This document shows positions 35,819 to 45,080 of a DNA stretch of 64,000 bases, piece after piece. Numbering within the stretch: position 1 is the first letter of the stretch; every line of letters starts with the position of its first letter. The position numbers and the translations under genes were made by a program. The notes under the pieces were generated by a model. The model searched no databases, was not told the DNA's origin, and saw nothing but the letters and a program-made list of their open reading frames with translations. The DNA is from Aureibacter tunicatorum (GTDB lineage: Bacteria; Bacteroidota; Bacteroidia; Cytophagales; Cyclobacteriaceae). The DNA is taken from positions 248,001 through 312,000 of the forward strand of contig NZ_AP025306.1 in the NCBI RefSeq assembly GCF_036492635.1, read 5' to 3'.

Positions 35819-37336
35819 TTACAAGTTGGATTGCAAATCGCTGGAATTTTTAATCATTTCCAAAGTGTATTTCATTTGCGTGTCTACATTATTCATATAG
35901 TCCTCGTAGGTTTGGCTCACATGATAATCCGGAATGATTCCCCGATTGTAGATTTGATTCTCTTTTAGAGGAACATCTTGTTCTAGGTTGACCAGAAAGA
36001 AGTAAGTAGCGATTTTAGATTTAGGTAAAATATAGCCAAAAGGGATATGCCCGTTGTGTCCATAATACCCGCCCATGGCTTCTTCACCAATCACAGTCGT
36101 ATTTTTATTGCCAGCGAGCATGGCTCCAAATAAACTGCCAGCGGAGGCAACTCTTGGACTGATCAACAAATAGATGTTTTTCTTGAATGCTTTAGTGTGA
36201 GGTTTTCTGATTTTATGATTCCAGCTTGCGCTGTCTTCATAATAGTTTCCATTGATTTCCTTAGTAAATTCTTTTTTAAACTCTTTATTGTATTTGATAG
36301 CGGCGATTGGCCTTAAAAATACGGGAATCTTTGTCGCAGCATACCTGACATAAGGGATTTTTTTGAAGCTAATCCAAGCTTGAGAGTTTTCTGAAAAACT
36401 TCTATCTGTAAGGTATGAGTAAGTAACGACATCGTTGGGGTCATTGCCACCGCCATTTTCTCTGATATCGACAATTAAGTTTTCCAACTGCATGGAGTCT
36501 ATTTCGGTAAAGACACTATCCAAAAAATGCGTGTATTTTTTGTGTCCCTTGGAACTTTTTCCGCCAAATCCAAAGGTATTAATTGTTAGCAAGCCTGTTT
36601 GACTGTCGATGAGTTTAAAGCTGTACTTTTTGTCGCCATTTCTATTTTCAAAAGGTTTGCTATGTCTTAACTTCCAATTTGTTTTATCTTGAGTAGTATA
36701 ATCAACGCTTTTGATTGTAGCCGATTCAGTATGTTTGGATTCATAAGTTTTGTATGTAACATCAAATGTAACTGATGGGCCGTATTCATATCTATAAAAT
36801 AAACTGAAATACGAATTTAAGCCATGAACTTTTCCAGAGGTATTTATGCCGTCAGTTGAATAGTATTTATACAGTGCTTTTTCGATTTGGTTGATAGGTT
36901 TGGAATTGATGCTTATAATTTCAGATCCTAAAGGAATCTCTTCAGTAGTTTGATTCATGAGCCATTTTCCGTCTATTTTTTTTATAGGGTAGGGAAAGTA
37001 GCCGTCATTTTCTTTTTTTGTGCTTTTTAATCGTCTGTCAGAAAATGAGACATCATTGTGCAAACTTCCTTCAAAATCAGACAGTTTTGTAATCACCTTG
37101 TAAAAGTCCAGAATTGTGCGACAATGTGGGATTTGGTTATCTGCCCAACGGTATATGCTGTCAATTTCTGATTTTGTTCTGTACTTGTATAGCCCTGAAT
37201 TCGCTTCGATTCTAGTTTTTTTGAATATCTCAAGATCTTTTCTCATGTCTTGTTGAGAAATAGGATCGTCTATTGACTGAGCGAATGACGCTATTGGGAT
37301 AAGTATGAAAGCAATGGATAAAAGTATAATCTTCAT
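35819..37336 (-). CDS. S41-family peptidase
   Basis: 505 residues. Signal peptide MKIILLSIAFILIPIASFAQ. N-terminal helical domain, then a possible PDZ-like part (LGSEIISINSKPINQIEKAL ~138-160), then the S41 core: LENLIVDIRENGGGNDPND, LISPRVASAGSLFGAMLAG (Ser in SAGS) and VIGEEAMGGYYGHNG. These S41 enzymes cleave proteins at exposed C-termini or short peptides. Upstream gene of the S41 pair. Confidence 0.84.
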   Translation of the reverse strand: MKIILLSIAFILIPIASFAQSIDDPISQQDMRKDLEIFKKTRIEANSGLYKYRTKSEIDSIYRWADNQIPHCRTILDFYKVITKLSDFEGSLHNDVSFSDRRLKSTKKENDGYFPYPIKKIDGKWLMNQTTEEIPLGSEIISINSKPINQIEKALYKYYSTDGINTSGKVHGLNSYFSLFYRYEYGPSVTFDVTYKTYESKHTESATIKSVDYTTQDKTNWKLRHSKPFENRNGDKKYSFKLIDSQTGLLTINTFGFGGKSSKGHKKYTHFLDSVFTEIDSMQLENLIVDIRENGGGNDPNDVVTYSYLTDRSFSENSQAWISFKKIPYVRYAATKIPVFLRPIAAIKYNKEFKKEFTKEINGNYYEDSASWNHKIRKPHTKAFKKNIYLLISPRVASAGSLFGAMLAGNKNTTVIGEEAMGGYYGHNGHIPFGYILPKSKIATYFFLVNLEQDVPLKENQIYNRGIIPDYHVSQTYEDYMNNVDTQMKYTLEMIKNSSDLQSNL

Positions 37337-37455
37337 GATATTGTGATTTCTGTTATTGATTTTGTTTGATACGAATGTATATACAGAATCTCGTGAACAG
37401 AAAAATCACAAAGCGTTTAACTTTAGTTTAACTTAAAGAGGGAAATTATTTACGA

Positions 37456-37998
37456 TTAGTTTTTCTTGAAATATTTAGTTATTGATTTCCATGTGGACTT
37501 CTCAGAGGGTTTAGAGATTTCCATTTCGCTTTTCCATAATGGATATTTGATAACAAACGCTTTGATGGTATAGTTCTTTAGTTTTGATGATGATGAATGA
37601 GTGTCAAGACTGTCGGACTCATTTACAAGTATGCCTATTTCTTGATTATCGCCGATTACTATTTCTTTGTCATTTACACTGTATTTCATGCCCAGTTTAG
37701 TTAATTCATTTATTTTGCTGCCTATTCTAATTTTATTATGAAGTTTGCCAGAATAATTGCCATAAACTTTTATTGTGTCAATAATTGGTCTGCGGATATT
37801 TATCTGAATTTCTACGATGTTATACAAAGTATAGATGAATATGTCAGTTCCTAAAGTTGTGGTTTTGATTCTATTATCAGATATATGCCTCTTGTCAATA
37901 TAATTTTCTAAAAAGTCATCAACATTGATTCCTGTATGTAAATTTCCTATACCTTTTTCATGAATAGGCAAATCCTTAATAGTGTTCCATTCTAGCAT
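37456..37998 (-). CDS. Hypothetical small cytoplasmic protein
   Basis: 180 residues without signal peptide (MLEWNTIKDLPIHEKGIGNL). Beta-rich with charged loops (IKTTTLGTDIFIYTLYNIVE, IQINIRRPIIDTIKVYGNYS) and a Ser-rich stretch, basic C-terminus. No known family. It is divergent from the amidoligase-like PIQR gene, 87 bp away, and could be linked to it (immunity or chaperone), but this is only a guess from position. Confidence 0.55.
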   Translation of the reverse strand: MLEWNTIKDLPIHEKGIGNLHTGINVDDFLENYIDKRHISDNRIKTTTLGTDIFIYTLYNIVEIQINIRRPIIDTIKVYGNYSGKLHNKIRIGSKINELTKLGMKYSVNDKEIVIGDNQEIGILVNESDSLDTHSSSSKLKNYTIKAFVIKYPLWKSEMEISKPSEKSTWKSITKYFKKN

Positions 37999-38085
37999 AA
38001 TAGGCTTATGTAATTTGATAATAATGTAATTTAATTATTTTTAATAAACATTATTACTTCTCTTAAGTCATATATATGCATAGGT

Positions 38086-39375
38086 ATGTATATTCAAAGT
38101 CAAAAAAATACAAAAAATGATTCCAAGGGGAAAAGAGTCAATTCTTGTTCTCAGATGCCTCCTGACTTGTCGTCAGGCTTTCCCATCCAAAGAGCGGTAG
38201 GCTACGAAGTGGAAGTCGGGGATTATAAATTGTTTCGATCGCCTGAGCAATTGATGGAGTTTGCCGAATGTGCCTCCGCGCTTGAGTTTAGACCCAGTAT
38301 TTCCGTCATGAAAAAGGATGAAACTCTTCTTCATTCTGAGTTTTTTGATTTAAAAGCGGATATTTCAGGAGAAAAGGGAAGCATGCCATATGTCGAGTTT
38401 GTTACCAAACCTTTCGAGGAGAGTGATCAAGGGCATGAAGATTTGATAAAAGCTTTTACCTCTCTGGAGGCTTTGATGTGGGAGATTGAGAAGATCTCAG
38501 GTTTGGAAACCAATTTCATAGAAGTGGGACGACTTGATAAGCATGGAGTCGTTCCTCCCCAATATCGCAGAACGGTGATTTATAAGAAGGGAGGAGGAGT
38601 AGGCACAGTGCAGATTACCTTGGGCATAGCCATGAATAGGCTTAAAGGGTTGTTGGATTCGATAGTGGATTCAGGTAAAGACCAATGGTCGAAGAATATG
38701 TGGTCTAATTCATTATCGGATATGCTTTTGGAGACTATGAGTATTGTCGATAGAGTTCAAAAAGAAGTTGGCATGGTTTTCAGCTCTGAACTTCAAGGCT
38801 TTTTGGCTTTGATCGCTCAAACGCTTTATTCCGCTCAAATTCCCATCAGATCGTATCCCAAATCGGCGTTTATGATACTTGCAAGAACTGATTATGCCAC
38901 TATGTTCAATATGTTGCCTGAGAAAGAAGTATTGACGAAAGATGATGGCGCTTTATGGCAAAAGATCGTTGAAGTGCTGTGCAGGGAAAATGAAACGGAG
39001 GATTTGGAAGCTGAGTTTTTTACCAGAGGAGTATATCATGATAAAAAACATCCTGTTCATTTGAACACGCTGAAAGGCCTGAAGCGAAAAGATTGGCTAT
39101 TTGAAATGGCAAAAGGCAAGGACTTGTTGACACAACGTCATTTTCCAAAAAGATTAAGAGCATATGAACTTGAGTCTATGGGAGGCTATGGAGACAAGCT
39201 TGATCAAGTTGGAGAAGGTCAACAATTCAAGGGTCCTATTTTGGAAATGAGAAGTTTGGACTATAGCAGGCCGTTCCCATTTTGGAGAAACTTCGCTGAG
39301 CAATGTTTCGAGTTGACTTGGATGCTGAATAGGGGTATCAGCGCAAAGCTTGGTCAAAGAATGTTTTTTGATTAA
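38086..39375 (+). CDS. PIQR-leader, amidoligase-like protein (candidate injected effector)
   Basis: 429 residues, no signal or TM. Residues 1-32 are polar and disordered, then PIQR (33-36) and at once the catalytic-looking strand VGYEVEVG (38-45). Further motifs: FFDLKADISGEKG (~85), PYVEFVTKPF (100-109), GTVQITLGI (172-180), ILEMRSLDY (~387). A G-x-E-x-E strand, a second V-E-F-V-T strand and a late L-E-x-R strand are the features of the amidoligase / glutamate-cysteine-ligase superfamily, which joins amino groups to carboxylates. The C-terminal half is helical. Convergent with the next gene (3-bp gap). The family call is by motif order only. Confidence 0.6.
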   Translation: MYIQSQKNTKNDSKGKRVNSCSQMPPDLSSGFPIQRAVGYEVEVGDYKLFRSPEQLMEFAECASALEFRPSISVMKKDETLLHSEFFDLKADISGEKGSMPYVEFVTKPFEESDQGHEDLIKAFTSLEALMWEIEKISGLETNFIEVGRLDKHGVVPPQYRRTVIYKKGGGVGTVQITLGIAMNRLKGLLDSIVDSGKDQWSKNMWSNSLSDMLLETMSIVDRVQKEVGMVFSSELQGFLALIAQTLYSAQIPIRSYPKSAFMILARTDYATMFNMLPEKEVLTKDDGALWQKIVEVLCRENETEDLEAEFFTRGVYHDKKHPVHLNTLKGLKRKDWLFEMAKGKDLLTQRHFPKRLRAYELESMGGYGDKLDQVGEGQQFKGPILEMRSLDYSRPFPFWRNFAEQCFELTWMLNRGISAKLGQRMFFD

Positions 39376-39378
39376 TGT

Positions 39379-40260
39379 TTATTCAGCCAAAATATATTTC
39401 GCGACAAAACTGAATTCTCCCGTAGCTTCATCTAATGAAGAGTTAGGGTTTAGGCGATTTTTCAATATTAAAACAAATCCTTTTGCGCCTTGATCTGTCT
39501 GAAATTTGACAACATTCGATGCGATGTCATACGGTGTTTTGCTTAGGTTAAAGAATGAGATCTTTTGATTATAATAGTTGAATTGTGAATTGTATTCATT
39601 GGAAAAATTTTTCGTATAGTTGTTGAAAAAGGATTTTGGGTCGGCAATATCATAGAAATTTGGAAATGAGCTTCTATGGTATACCGTTAAATACTCTGAG
39701 AATAAATCAGTGTATGCGTAAAAGAAAGGATGAGCGGTTTGAGGTATGTTTAATATTCGGGTGTTGATTTGAAACTCAGATGGGAAATCCTCAATAATTA
39801 AACCGTTTGTCCCAAAACTTAATGAAATAGGTTTATTGCTCTGTATTTCGAGACGTACAGTGTCAGTGATTAAGCGAGTGGGAATAGAAGAGAACTGAAT
39901 TTGGAAATATTGTTTTTCCAGAAATCCAGACATTAGCATGGCCTCGATTGCGAATTCAACATTTTGATTGTTGTCTTCCAAGACTGGAGTATAATGCAGT
40001 TGATAAGTTCCTCCAGTGAAGTCATTGCCATGGCTCATCATGATTACGCTGTCGCCTTTGTAGAGTTTTATGCTCGATAGTTGATCTGTATGAGATAGGT
40101 GGACATTGACATTTACTGGTTCAAAGATGTTTTGCCTTTCAGGAATATTATCAATCAACATGTTTAGCTCTTGATTGAGTATTTCTTTTTCATCTTCTTT
40201 GCAAGACACAAACGAAAATGCGAAGACCAATGACATAAGAAAAAAAGCAAATTGTCTCAT
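39379..40260 (-). CDS. Hypothetical lipoprotein
   Basis: 293 residues. Lipobox FVSC (signal 1-20, MRQFAFFLMSLVFAFSFVSC). N-half Ig-like (NVNVHLSHTDQLSSIKLYKG, FAIEAMLMSGF), C-half beta-rich. The size and general plan resemble the lipoprotein at 8685-9548. No known domain. Confidence 0.68.
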   Translation of the reverse strand: MRQFAFFLMSLVFAFSFVSCKEDEKEILNQELNMLIDNIPERQNIFEPVNVNVHLSHTDQLSSIKLYKGDSVIMMSHGNDFTGGTYQLHYTPVLEDNNQNVEFAIEAMLMSGFLEKQYFQIQFSSIPTRLITDTVRLEIQSNKPISLSFGTNGLIIEDFPSEFQINTRILNIPQTAHPFFYAYTDLFSEYLTVYHRSSFPNFYDIADPKSFFNNYTKNFSNEYNSQFNYYNQKISFFNLSKTPYDIASNVVKFQTDQGAKGFVLILKNRLNPNSSLDEATGEFSFVAKYILAE

Positions 40261-40318
40261 CTTTTTTATGAATAACTTGCTTGAATATCGCTTGTTATTG
40301 AATATTATAAGATGGTTT

Positions 40319-40346
40319 GAAAAAAGACGGTTTCAACCGCCTTTTT
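40319..40346 (-). terminator. Terminator of the amidohydrolase gene
   Basis: On the minus strand GGCGGT-TGAA-ACCGTC (one G-T pair) followed by a T-run (A-run 40319-40325 on plus strand). Also T-rich on the plus side, so possibly bidirectional. Confidence 0.65.
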
Positions 40347-40353
40347 AACAATA

Positions 40354-42492
40354 TTAGTTGTTTGGCGAGGCAATAGTGTAGTCAAACCTATTTTTCCCCA
40401 CCCAAGTTTCTTTGACTTTAATATAGCGAAGCTTTTGATATGCCTTTTCGGGAGTGTCGAAAGCATTTCCAAGTGGATCTTGTTCCAATATGACAAAATC
40501 GGACAATTTGCCTACTTCAAGGGAGCCTACTAATTGTTCCGCATGGCATTGCCAAGCTGCGTTATATGTGATTACTTCCAAAGCCTGCGAAGCGTTTAGC
40601 TTTTCGCTTGCGTTGAGTATTTTTCGATTGGTGTAGTCTGATTCCATGAACCTTGTGTAAGCCTGTTCCATGTTTCTAAGCGGACCAATTGGTGAAACGG
40701 CACAATCGCTATGTAGAGTAATAGGCCTAGGACAGTTTTCATTGGAAGTGGATTTGCACAAGTCAAGTTCATTTACTTTGATGATGTTTTGATCTTTTGT
40801 AGCAGATGGAATTTCTCTATTGAAAATATAAGATGAGAATACATATCCCCAATATCCGACATGGCCAATTAGATAACTGGGATTTAATCTCAGTTTTTTG
40901 ATGACTTCGATATCATCGCTGTCTAACAATGAACAGTGTTCGATTCTATGCCTTAATTCGGAATACTTTTCCGCAGTATATTGGTTGAGTTCTTGAAAAG
41001 CTTTGTAAGCCTGTTGGAAGGCTTGCAATGTGTATTTTACTGTTTGATTGCCATTTGCGTGAATCATTAATGGCCAACCATTGAGAGAAATTTTAGTGAC
41101 AAGATTTTTGAAATAGTCAGGAGCTTGATTGTTCGGAATAGTATGTTGCGAGGAAGCATCATCTTTGAAGTTGAAAATTCCAAAATACGGCTCTACCTCA
41201 GGCGGGAAAGTAGGGCAAGAGTACGGTTGGCTTTGATAACCTGTAAGTCCTTGATTAGACCCATCTCCAACCAGTTTTACGCTTCCCCAATAAGCGTTGA
41301 TGGTTTCTTTGGTTGGAAACTTGAATTTTTGCTGTGTAAAATCGAGCACTTGTTTTTCCGCGTCAGCTCTTAGCAAGCTATCATTATAAGCGTATGCCAT
41401 GCCAATGCGGATTCCCCACTCCATACCGCTTTGGACGGTATTGCTTTTGTATTTCAAGTAGTTCTCCGCCCATGGTGCTGTCATGCCTGCGTCGTAAACC
41501 ATTGTCACGCCTCTGCTACGAGAGGTTTTGAAAAAACTTCTGATGCTGTTGTTTTCAGTTGAGCTGAGCGTTTGCTGGATGGACAAGTTTTGAATATCCG
41601 GTAGAGACTCTAAGGCAGGAGCCATTTGCTCAATTTCTTGAAGAATTCCCTTATTGTTTTTATAGATATCGGAGCTTGGGTACTTTTTGATAAATTCCTT
41701 TGCCTGAGGGTTGTTGTTCAATGACTCTTCATTTTGCTTTTCCCAGATGACTTCTAGAGCGATTGAGTTGACATACAAGGTATGAAGCGAAGCTGAGATG
41801 ACCATTACAGGTCTGGTGGTTGAAACTTTGTCCAGCTCGCTGTTGTCAACAAGATTCAAGATGTTTTTGGATGGATTGTCATAATTGATCCAATCTTCCA
41901 GAAGCGATGTATCCAAGCCTTGAGCCAAAAGCCAGAAATCATTGTAATCACTGTTTTGCTCCAAAGTTTCAATGCCGGATTTTAACTTTTCAATTGCTTT
42001 GTCTACTTTGTACTCCGATGAAGGGAGTAGCGACTGGTCGGCAAATGGACTTAAGTCAATCCAAAATCCCGATTCCAGCAAAATGGAGGAAGGAATGATA
42101 TGGCAATGAGGTTCAATCATGCCCGGTAAAATGGTTTTTCCTCCAATATTCACTTTTTTGAATTCCGGATACATGGCGGACAAATTGCTGAATTCTCCCA
42201 AGTTTTTAATGACGCCATTTTCTATCGCCATGGCTTCTACTGTTCGCTTGGCATCGAGTTGGCCTTCAAACATAATTGGCCTGATGATTCCGCCGTAAAA
42301 GATAATGCCTTCACAGACAGTTTCATGTCTTTCTGTTATCAGGGAGTTATTGTCTTTTGGAAAGATGGGAGGCAAAGGCTTCAAGTCTTTATGCACTTTT
42401 TTGCTGTTTTTGTCAATCATATGAACTGCCGGATTGTAGCAACCGCAGCCCATGTGACAATCATGTTCTTTGCATTGATGGTTAGATTCCAT
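40354..42492 (-). CDS. Amidohydrolase-3 family enzyme (YtcJ/NfdA-like)
   Basis: 712 residues, cytoplasmic. KTILPGMIEPHCHIIPS (metal-binding HxH), GDGSNQGLTGYQSQP, LMIHANGNQTVKYTLQAF (His), RHRIEHCSL (His) and ITLHSDCAVSPIGP (Asp) are the metal and active-site landmarks of amidohydrolase family 3 (YtcJ, N-substituted formamide deformylase). It hydrolyses amide or related C-N bonds; substrate unknown. Unusual: the first 20 residues are a Cys/His cluster (HQC..HDCHMGCGCYNP) not typical of the family, perhaps an extra metal site. Monocistronic. Confidence 0.85.
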   Translation of the reverse strand: MESNHQCKEHDCHMGCGCYNPAVHMIDKNSKKVHKDLKPLPPIFPKDNNSLITERHETVCEGIIFYGGIIRPIMFEGQLDAKRTVEAMAIENGVIKNLGEFSNLSAMYPEFKKVNIGGKTILPGMIEPHCHIIPSSILLESGFWIDLSPFADQSLLPSSEYKVDKAIEKLKSGIETLEQNSDYNDFWLLAQGLDTSLLEDWINYDNPSKNILNLVDNSELDKVSTTRPVMVISASLHTLYVNSIALEVIWEKQNEESLNNNPQAKEFIKKYPSSDIYKNNKGILQEIEQMAPALESLPDIQNLSIQQTLSSTENNSIRSFFKTSRSRGVTMVYDAGMTAPWAENYLKYKSNTVQSGMEWGIRIGMAYAYNDSLLRADAEKQVLDFTQQKFKFPTKETINAYWGSVKLVGDGSNQGLTGYQSQPYSCPTFPPEVEPYFGIFNFKDDASSQHTIPNNQAPDYFKNLVTKISLNGWPLMIHANGNQTVKYTLQAFQQAYKAFQELNQYTAEKYSELRHRIEHCSLLDSDDIEVIKKLRLNPSYLIGHVGYWGYVFSSYIFNREIPSATKDQNIIKVNELDLCKSTSNENCPRPITLHSDCAVSPIGPLRNMEQAYTRFMESDYTNRKILNASEKLNASQALEVITYNAAWQCHAEQLVGSLEVGKLSDFVILEQDPLGNAFDTPEKAYQKLRYIKVKETWVGKNRFDYTIASPNN

Positions 42493-42700
42493 TTTTTATG
42501 GTTATAAGTTATAGTTGCTTTAAAGTAGCATGAATATATGTTTATTAATATTTCAAGGTATTACACGGTTAAGCGCTGATGGGAAAGTATTCAGGGATCT
42601 ATTCGAAAAATGAGAAAGTGAATGGGAAGAAATGATTAATCATTAGAATATGGATGCAATTAGTAATATATTTAGGAAGGTTGTTGAAAAAGTATAAAAT

Positions 42701-43702
42701 ATGTGGTTTAATCAGTTGATGGGGTTTGAGGAAATTTCGCGTGATTATGTTCATGGAAATATAAGCCTTGAAGGAAACAGAATAAAGTCGAAATTCAATG
42801 GAAAATCTTTTCAAGCGGGCAAGCTTGAAATTCCAGCTTTGGAGGCGTTAAGAAAAAGAGTTGATCTGAAAGTTTTTGCTGGGAAGCTTAAGCTCAGTCA
42901 AGTTGTGGCGAATGTGCAGGAATTGCATTGCGACCTTGAGAATGAGGGAGCTTTGTTTCAAGCTGCTTCGCAGTTTAATTTGCTTGAAATGATTGACCCT
43001 GATATTAGTCCGGAAAAGGGCGTTGATATTTATGACCGCGACAGAACCCAAGGTCCGGCATGCGCTGTGGCATGCGGAGCTGGAACGATTTATAGAAATT
43101 ATTTTGCTCCATTGAATGGCCAAATAGGACAAACGGTCTATGACCAAGTTGATTGTTTAGAGCTGATTGGCGAAGCTTTAGGCAATGAAGACCATCAGCT
43201 TTGGGAAATGAAAAATGGTTATGCTTTGATGAGCCTTGAAGGAATTCTAAATATCAATAAACAGATTTCCCAGTTTGATGAGCAGTCCAGAGAAGCATTG
43301 AAAGGCAAGCTGAAAATAGGAATTCAGTGGGACACTGAAGTAACTTTGGAGGAAAGGGGACATTTAGTCTCCCAAGCATATTGTTCTGCTTTGCCCGTTG
43401 CTTATAGCTTGATAGAGTCATGGTATTGGGCTTCATTTGCGAGAGTGATATTGGAAGCGACTTATGAAGCCACTTTGTGGGCGGCTTTGGCGAATTTTGA
43501 GAAAACAGGAAATAAGACAGTGTTTCTTACGCTGGTAGGCGGAGGCGCGTTTGGCAATCGAATGGAATGGATACTTGAATCTTTAATGATTGCATTGAAA
43601 AAGTTTCAAGATACCAATTTGGATGTTCGAATTGTTAGTTATGGCAAGTCGGATGATGCCGTTGCCAAACTTATCGATGAATTTATGAATGATTCCTATT
43701 GA
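42701..43702 (+). CDS. Macrodomain/PARG-like protein of unknown function
   Basis: 333 residues, cytoplasmic. Motifs: GALFQAASQFNLLEM (~83-97), RDRTQGPACAVACGAGTIYR (~113-132), LVSQAYCSALPVAY (~222-235), then TVFLTLVGGGAFGN (~273-286), which is like the strand plus Gly-rich phosphate loop of macrodomains and PARG enzymes. From memory, similar proteins with the QAASQFN and TQGPACA motifs occur in protists as well as bacteria. If so it would bind or hydrolyse ADP-ribose-type ligands; that is inference. Starts 208 bp after the divergent amidohydrolase gene. Confidence 0.5.
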   Translation: MWFNQLMGFEEISRDYVHGNISLEGNRIKSKFNGKSFQAGKLEIPALEALRKRVDLKVFAGKLKLSQVVANVQELHCDLENEGALFQAASQFNLLEMIDPDISPEKGVDIYDRDRTQGPACAVACGAGTIYRNYFAPLNGQIGQTVYDQVDCLELIGEALGNEDHQLWEMKNGYALMSLEGILNINKQISQFDEQSREALKGKLKIGIQWDTEVTLEERGHLVSQAYCSALPVAYSLIESWYWASFARVILEATYEATLWAALANFEKTGNKTVFLTLVGGGAFGNRMEWILESLMIALKKFQDTNLDVRIVSYGKSDDAVAKLIDEFMNDSY

Positions 43703-43717
43703 AATATTATAAAGTGA

Positions 43718-43773
43718 AAAGCACGCCTAAAATACAGACATCATCCGTTGAGCTATGATTTTGGGCGTGCTTT
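43718..43773. terminator. Bidirectional terminator between convergent genes
   Basis: Sixteen-bp stem (43718-43733 with 43758-43773, one G-T pair), 24-nt loop, T-rich on both sides. Serves 42701-43702 and 43779-44828. Confidence 0.8.
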
Positions 43774-43778
43774 CTTGT

Positions 43779-44828
43779 TTATTTGACTTGAAGGACTACT
43801 TTTCCCACATGCTTTTTTTCAAGGAAAAACTCCTGAGCTTCCACAATTTGAGATAGAGGAAACGTTTTAGCGACGAGTGGTTTGATATCCTTATTTTCTA
43901 TTCGCTTGATAAGGTTTTCAAAAACTTCAGGCTCTAATATTGTGCATCCAAAAAAGCTTAAGTCCTTTAGGTATAACGTTCTAATATCAAGATTCACTTC
44001 CGCGCCTGCAATAGCGCCGGCAACGGCATAACGTCCACCTGGCTTGAGCACATCAAGCAATTCCGGCCATTTCTCTCCCGCGACCATATCGATAACTACA
44101 TCCACGCTGTTTCTTCCTAGCGTTTCGACAAAAGAATCCTTTCTGTTAAGCGTCTTTGAAGCCCCCAAATCCATTATTTCCAATGCTTTGGTTTGGCTTG
44201 TGATCGCAATGACAGTCGCTCCTCGTGCTTTAGCCAATTGGACCACAGCGGAACCTACTCCGCCGGATGCTCCGGTAATCAATACTATTTCTCCTGACTT
44301 TACTTTTGATTTGGTTAGCATATTTTCAGCTGTGGAATATGAGCATGGAAATGATGCTAACTGAATATCTGTCATATCGCTTTTGATCGCGCGAGCATGA
44401 GTAGAATCGACTGCCGTATACTCGGCAAAACCTCCATCACATTCAGACCCAAAATACCATGGTTGTTCCAATGCTTTGCCATTAGCGGTTTTAATGCAAG
44501 GATTGATCAATACTCTTTCTCCAATTCTGTTTTTGTCAATATTCTCTCCCACATCTACGATGGTGCCGCATACGTCAGCACCTTGTATGCGAGGAAATTG
44601 CAAGGCATTGCCGCTCCAGCTGGCATCATCGCTATCTGCATCAGATTTAGAGTACCAAGCGATGCGTGTATTGATATCCGTATTGTTAACGCCTGCCGCA
44701 TGGACTTCCACGAGCACTTCATTGGCAGATGGGGAAGGCGTTTTTACCTTTTCCTTGTATTCCAATTTATCAAAGTCTCCATGTCCAGTGAGAATAATGG
44801 CTTTCATATATTCAGGAATGGTATTCAT
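43779..44828 (-). CDS. Medium-chain dehydrogenase/reductase (quinone-oxidoreductase-like)
   Basis: 349 residues. N-terminal GroES-like domain (LVEVHAAGVNNTDINTRIAW, QGADVCGTIVDVG, GERVLINP, GGFAEYTAV), Rossmann domain with VLITGASGGVGSAVVQLAKA binding NAD(P)H. It lacks the Zn-alcohol-dehydrogenase Cys/His set, which fits the zinc-free quinone oxidoreductase/enoyl reductase group. ATG at 44828 is used, though the internal Met (44807, MKAIILTGHGDFDKL) matches the family's usual beginning. Faces the macro-like gene. Confidence 0.88.
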   Translation of the reverse strand: MNTIPEYMKAIILTGHGDFDKLEYKEKVKTPSPSANEVLVEVHAAGVNNTDINTRIAWYSKSDADSDDASWSGNALQFPRIQGADVCGTIVDVGENIDKNRIGERVLINPCIKTANGKALEQPWYFGSECDGGFAEYTAVDSTHARAIKSDMTDIQLASFPCSYSTAENMLTKSKVKSGEIVLITGASGGVGSAVVQLAKARGATVIAITSQTKALEIMDLGASKTLNRKDSFVETLGRNSVDVVIDMVAGEKWPELLDVLKPGGRYAVAGAIAGAEVNLDIRTLYLKDLSFFGCTILEPEVFENLIKRIENKDIKPLVAKTFPLSQIVEAQEFFLEKKHVGKVVLQVK

Positions 44829-44988
44829 TGTGATTGCAGTTCTTTAAATGAAAATAAATAGACATGAATACAACGATGGGGAAGGGAAATGATCTGAATT
44901 TTTGGGTTGTTTTTTATTTTATTTTAAAAATTCATCAATGATGCATATTAATTCTTAGTTTGTTTCGGGATACAAAATTTCATTTGAA

Positions 44989-45022
44989 ATAAAAATGCCA
45001 TTGAAGCGCGCTTTCAATGGCA
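44989..45022 (-). terminator. Terminator of the TraB/GumN gene
   Basis: Perfect 10-bp stem TGCCATTGAA / TTCAATGGCA (44996-45005 and 45013-45022); on the minus strand it is followed by five T. Confidence 0.85.
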
Positions 45023-45080
45023 GATTGTTAATGAACTTGATTATATAGAGTATTCTATAGTACTGTTTTATAAGCTTTGT

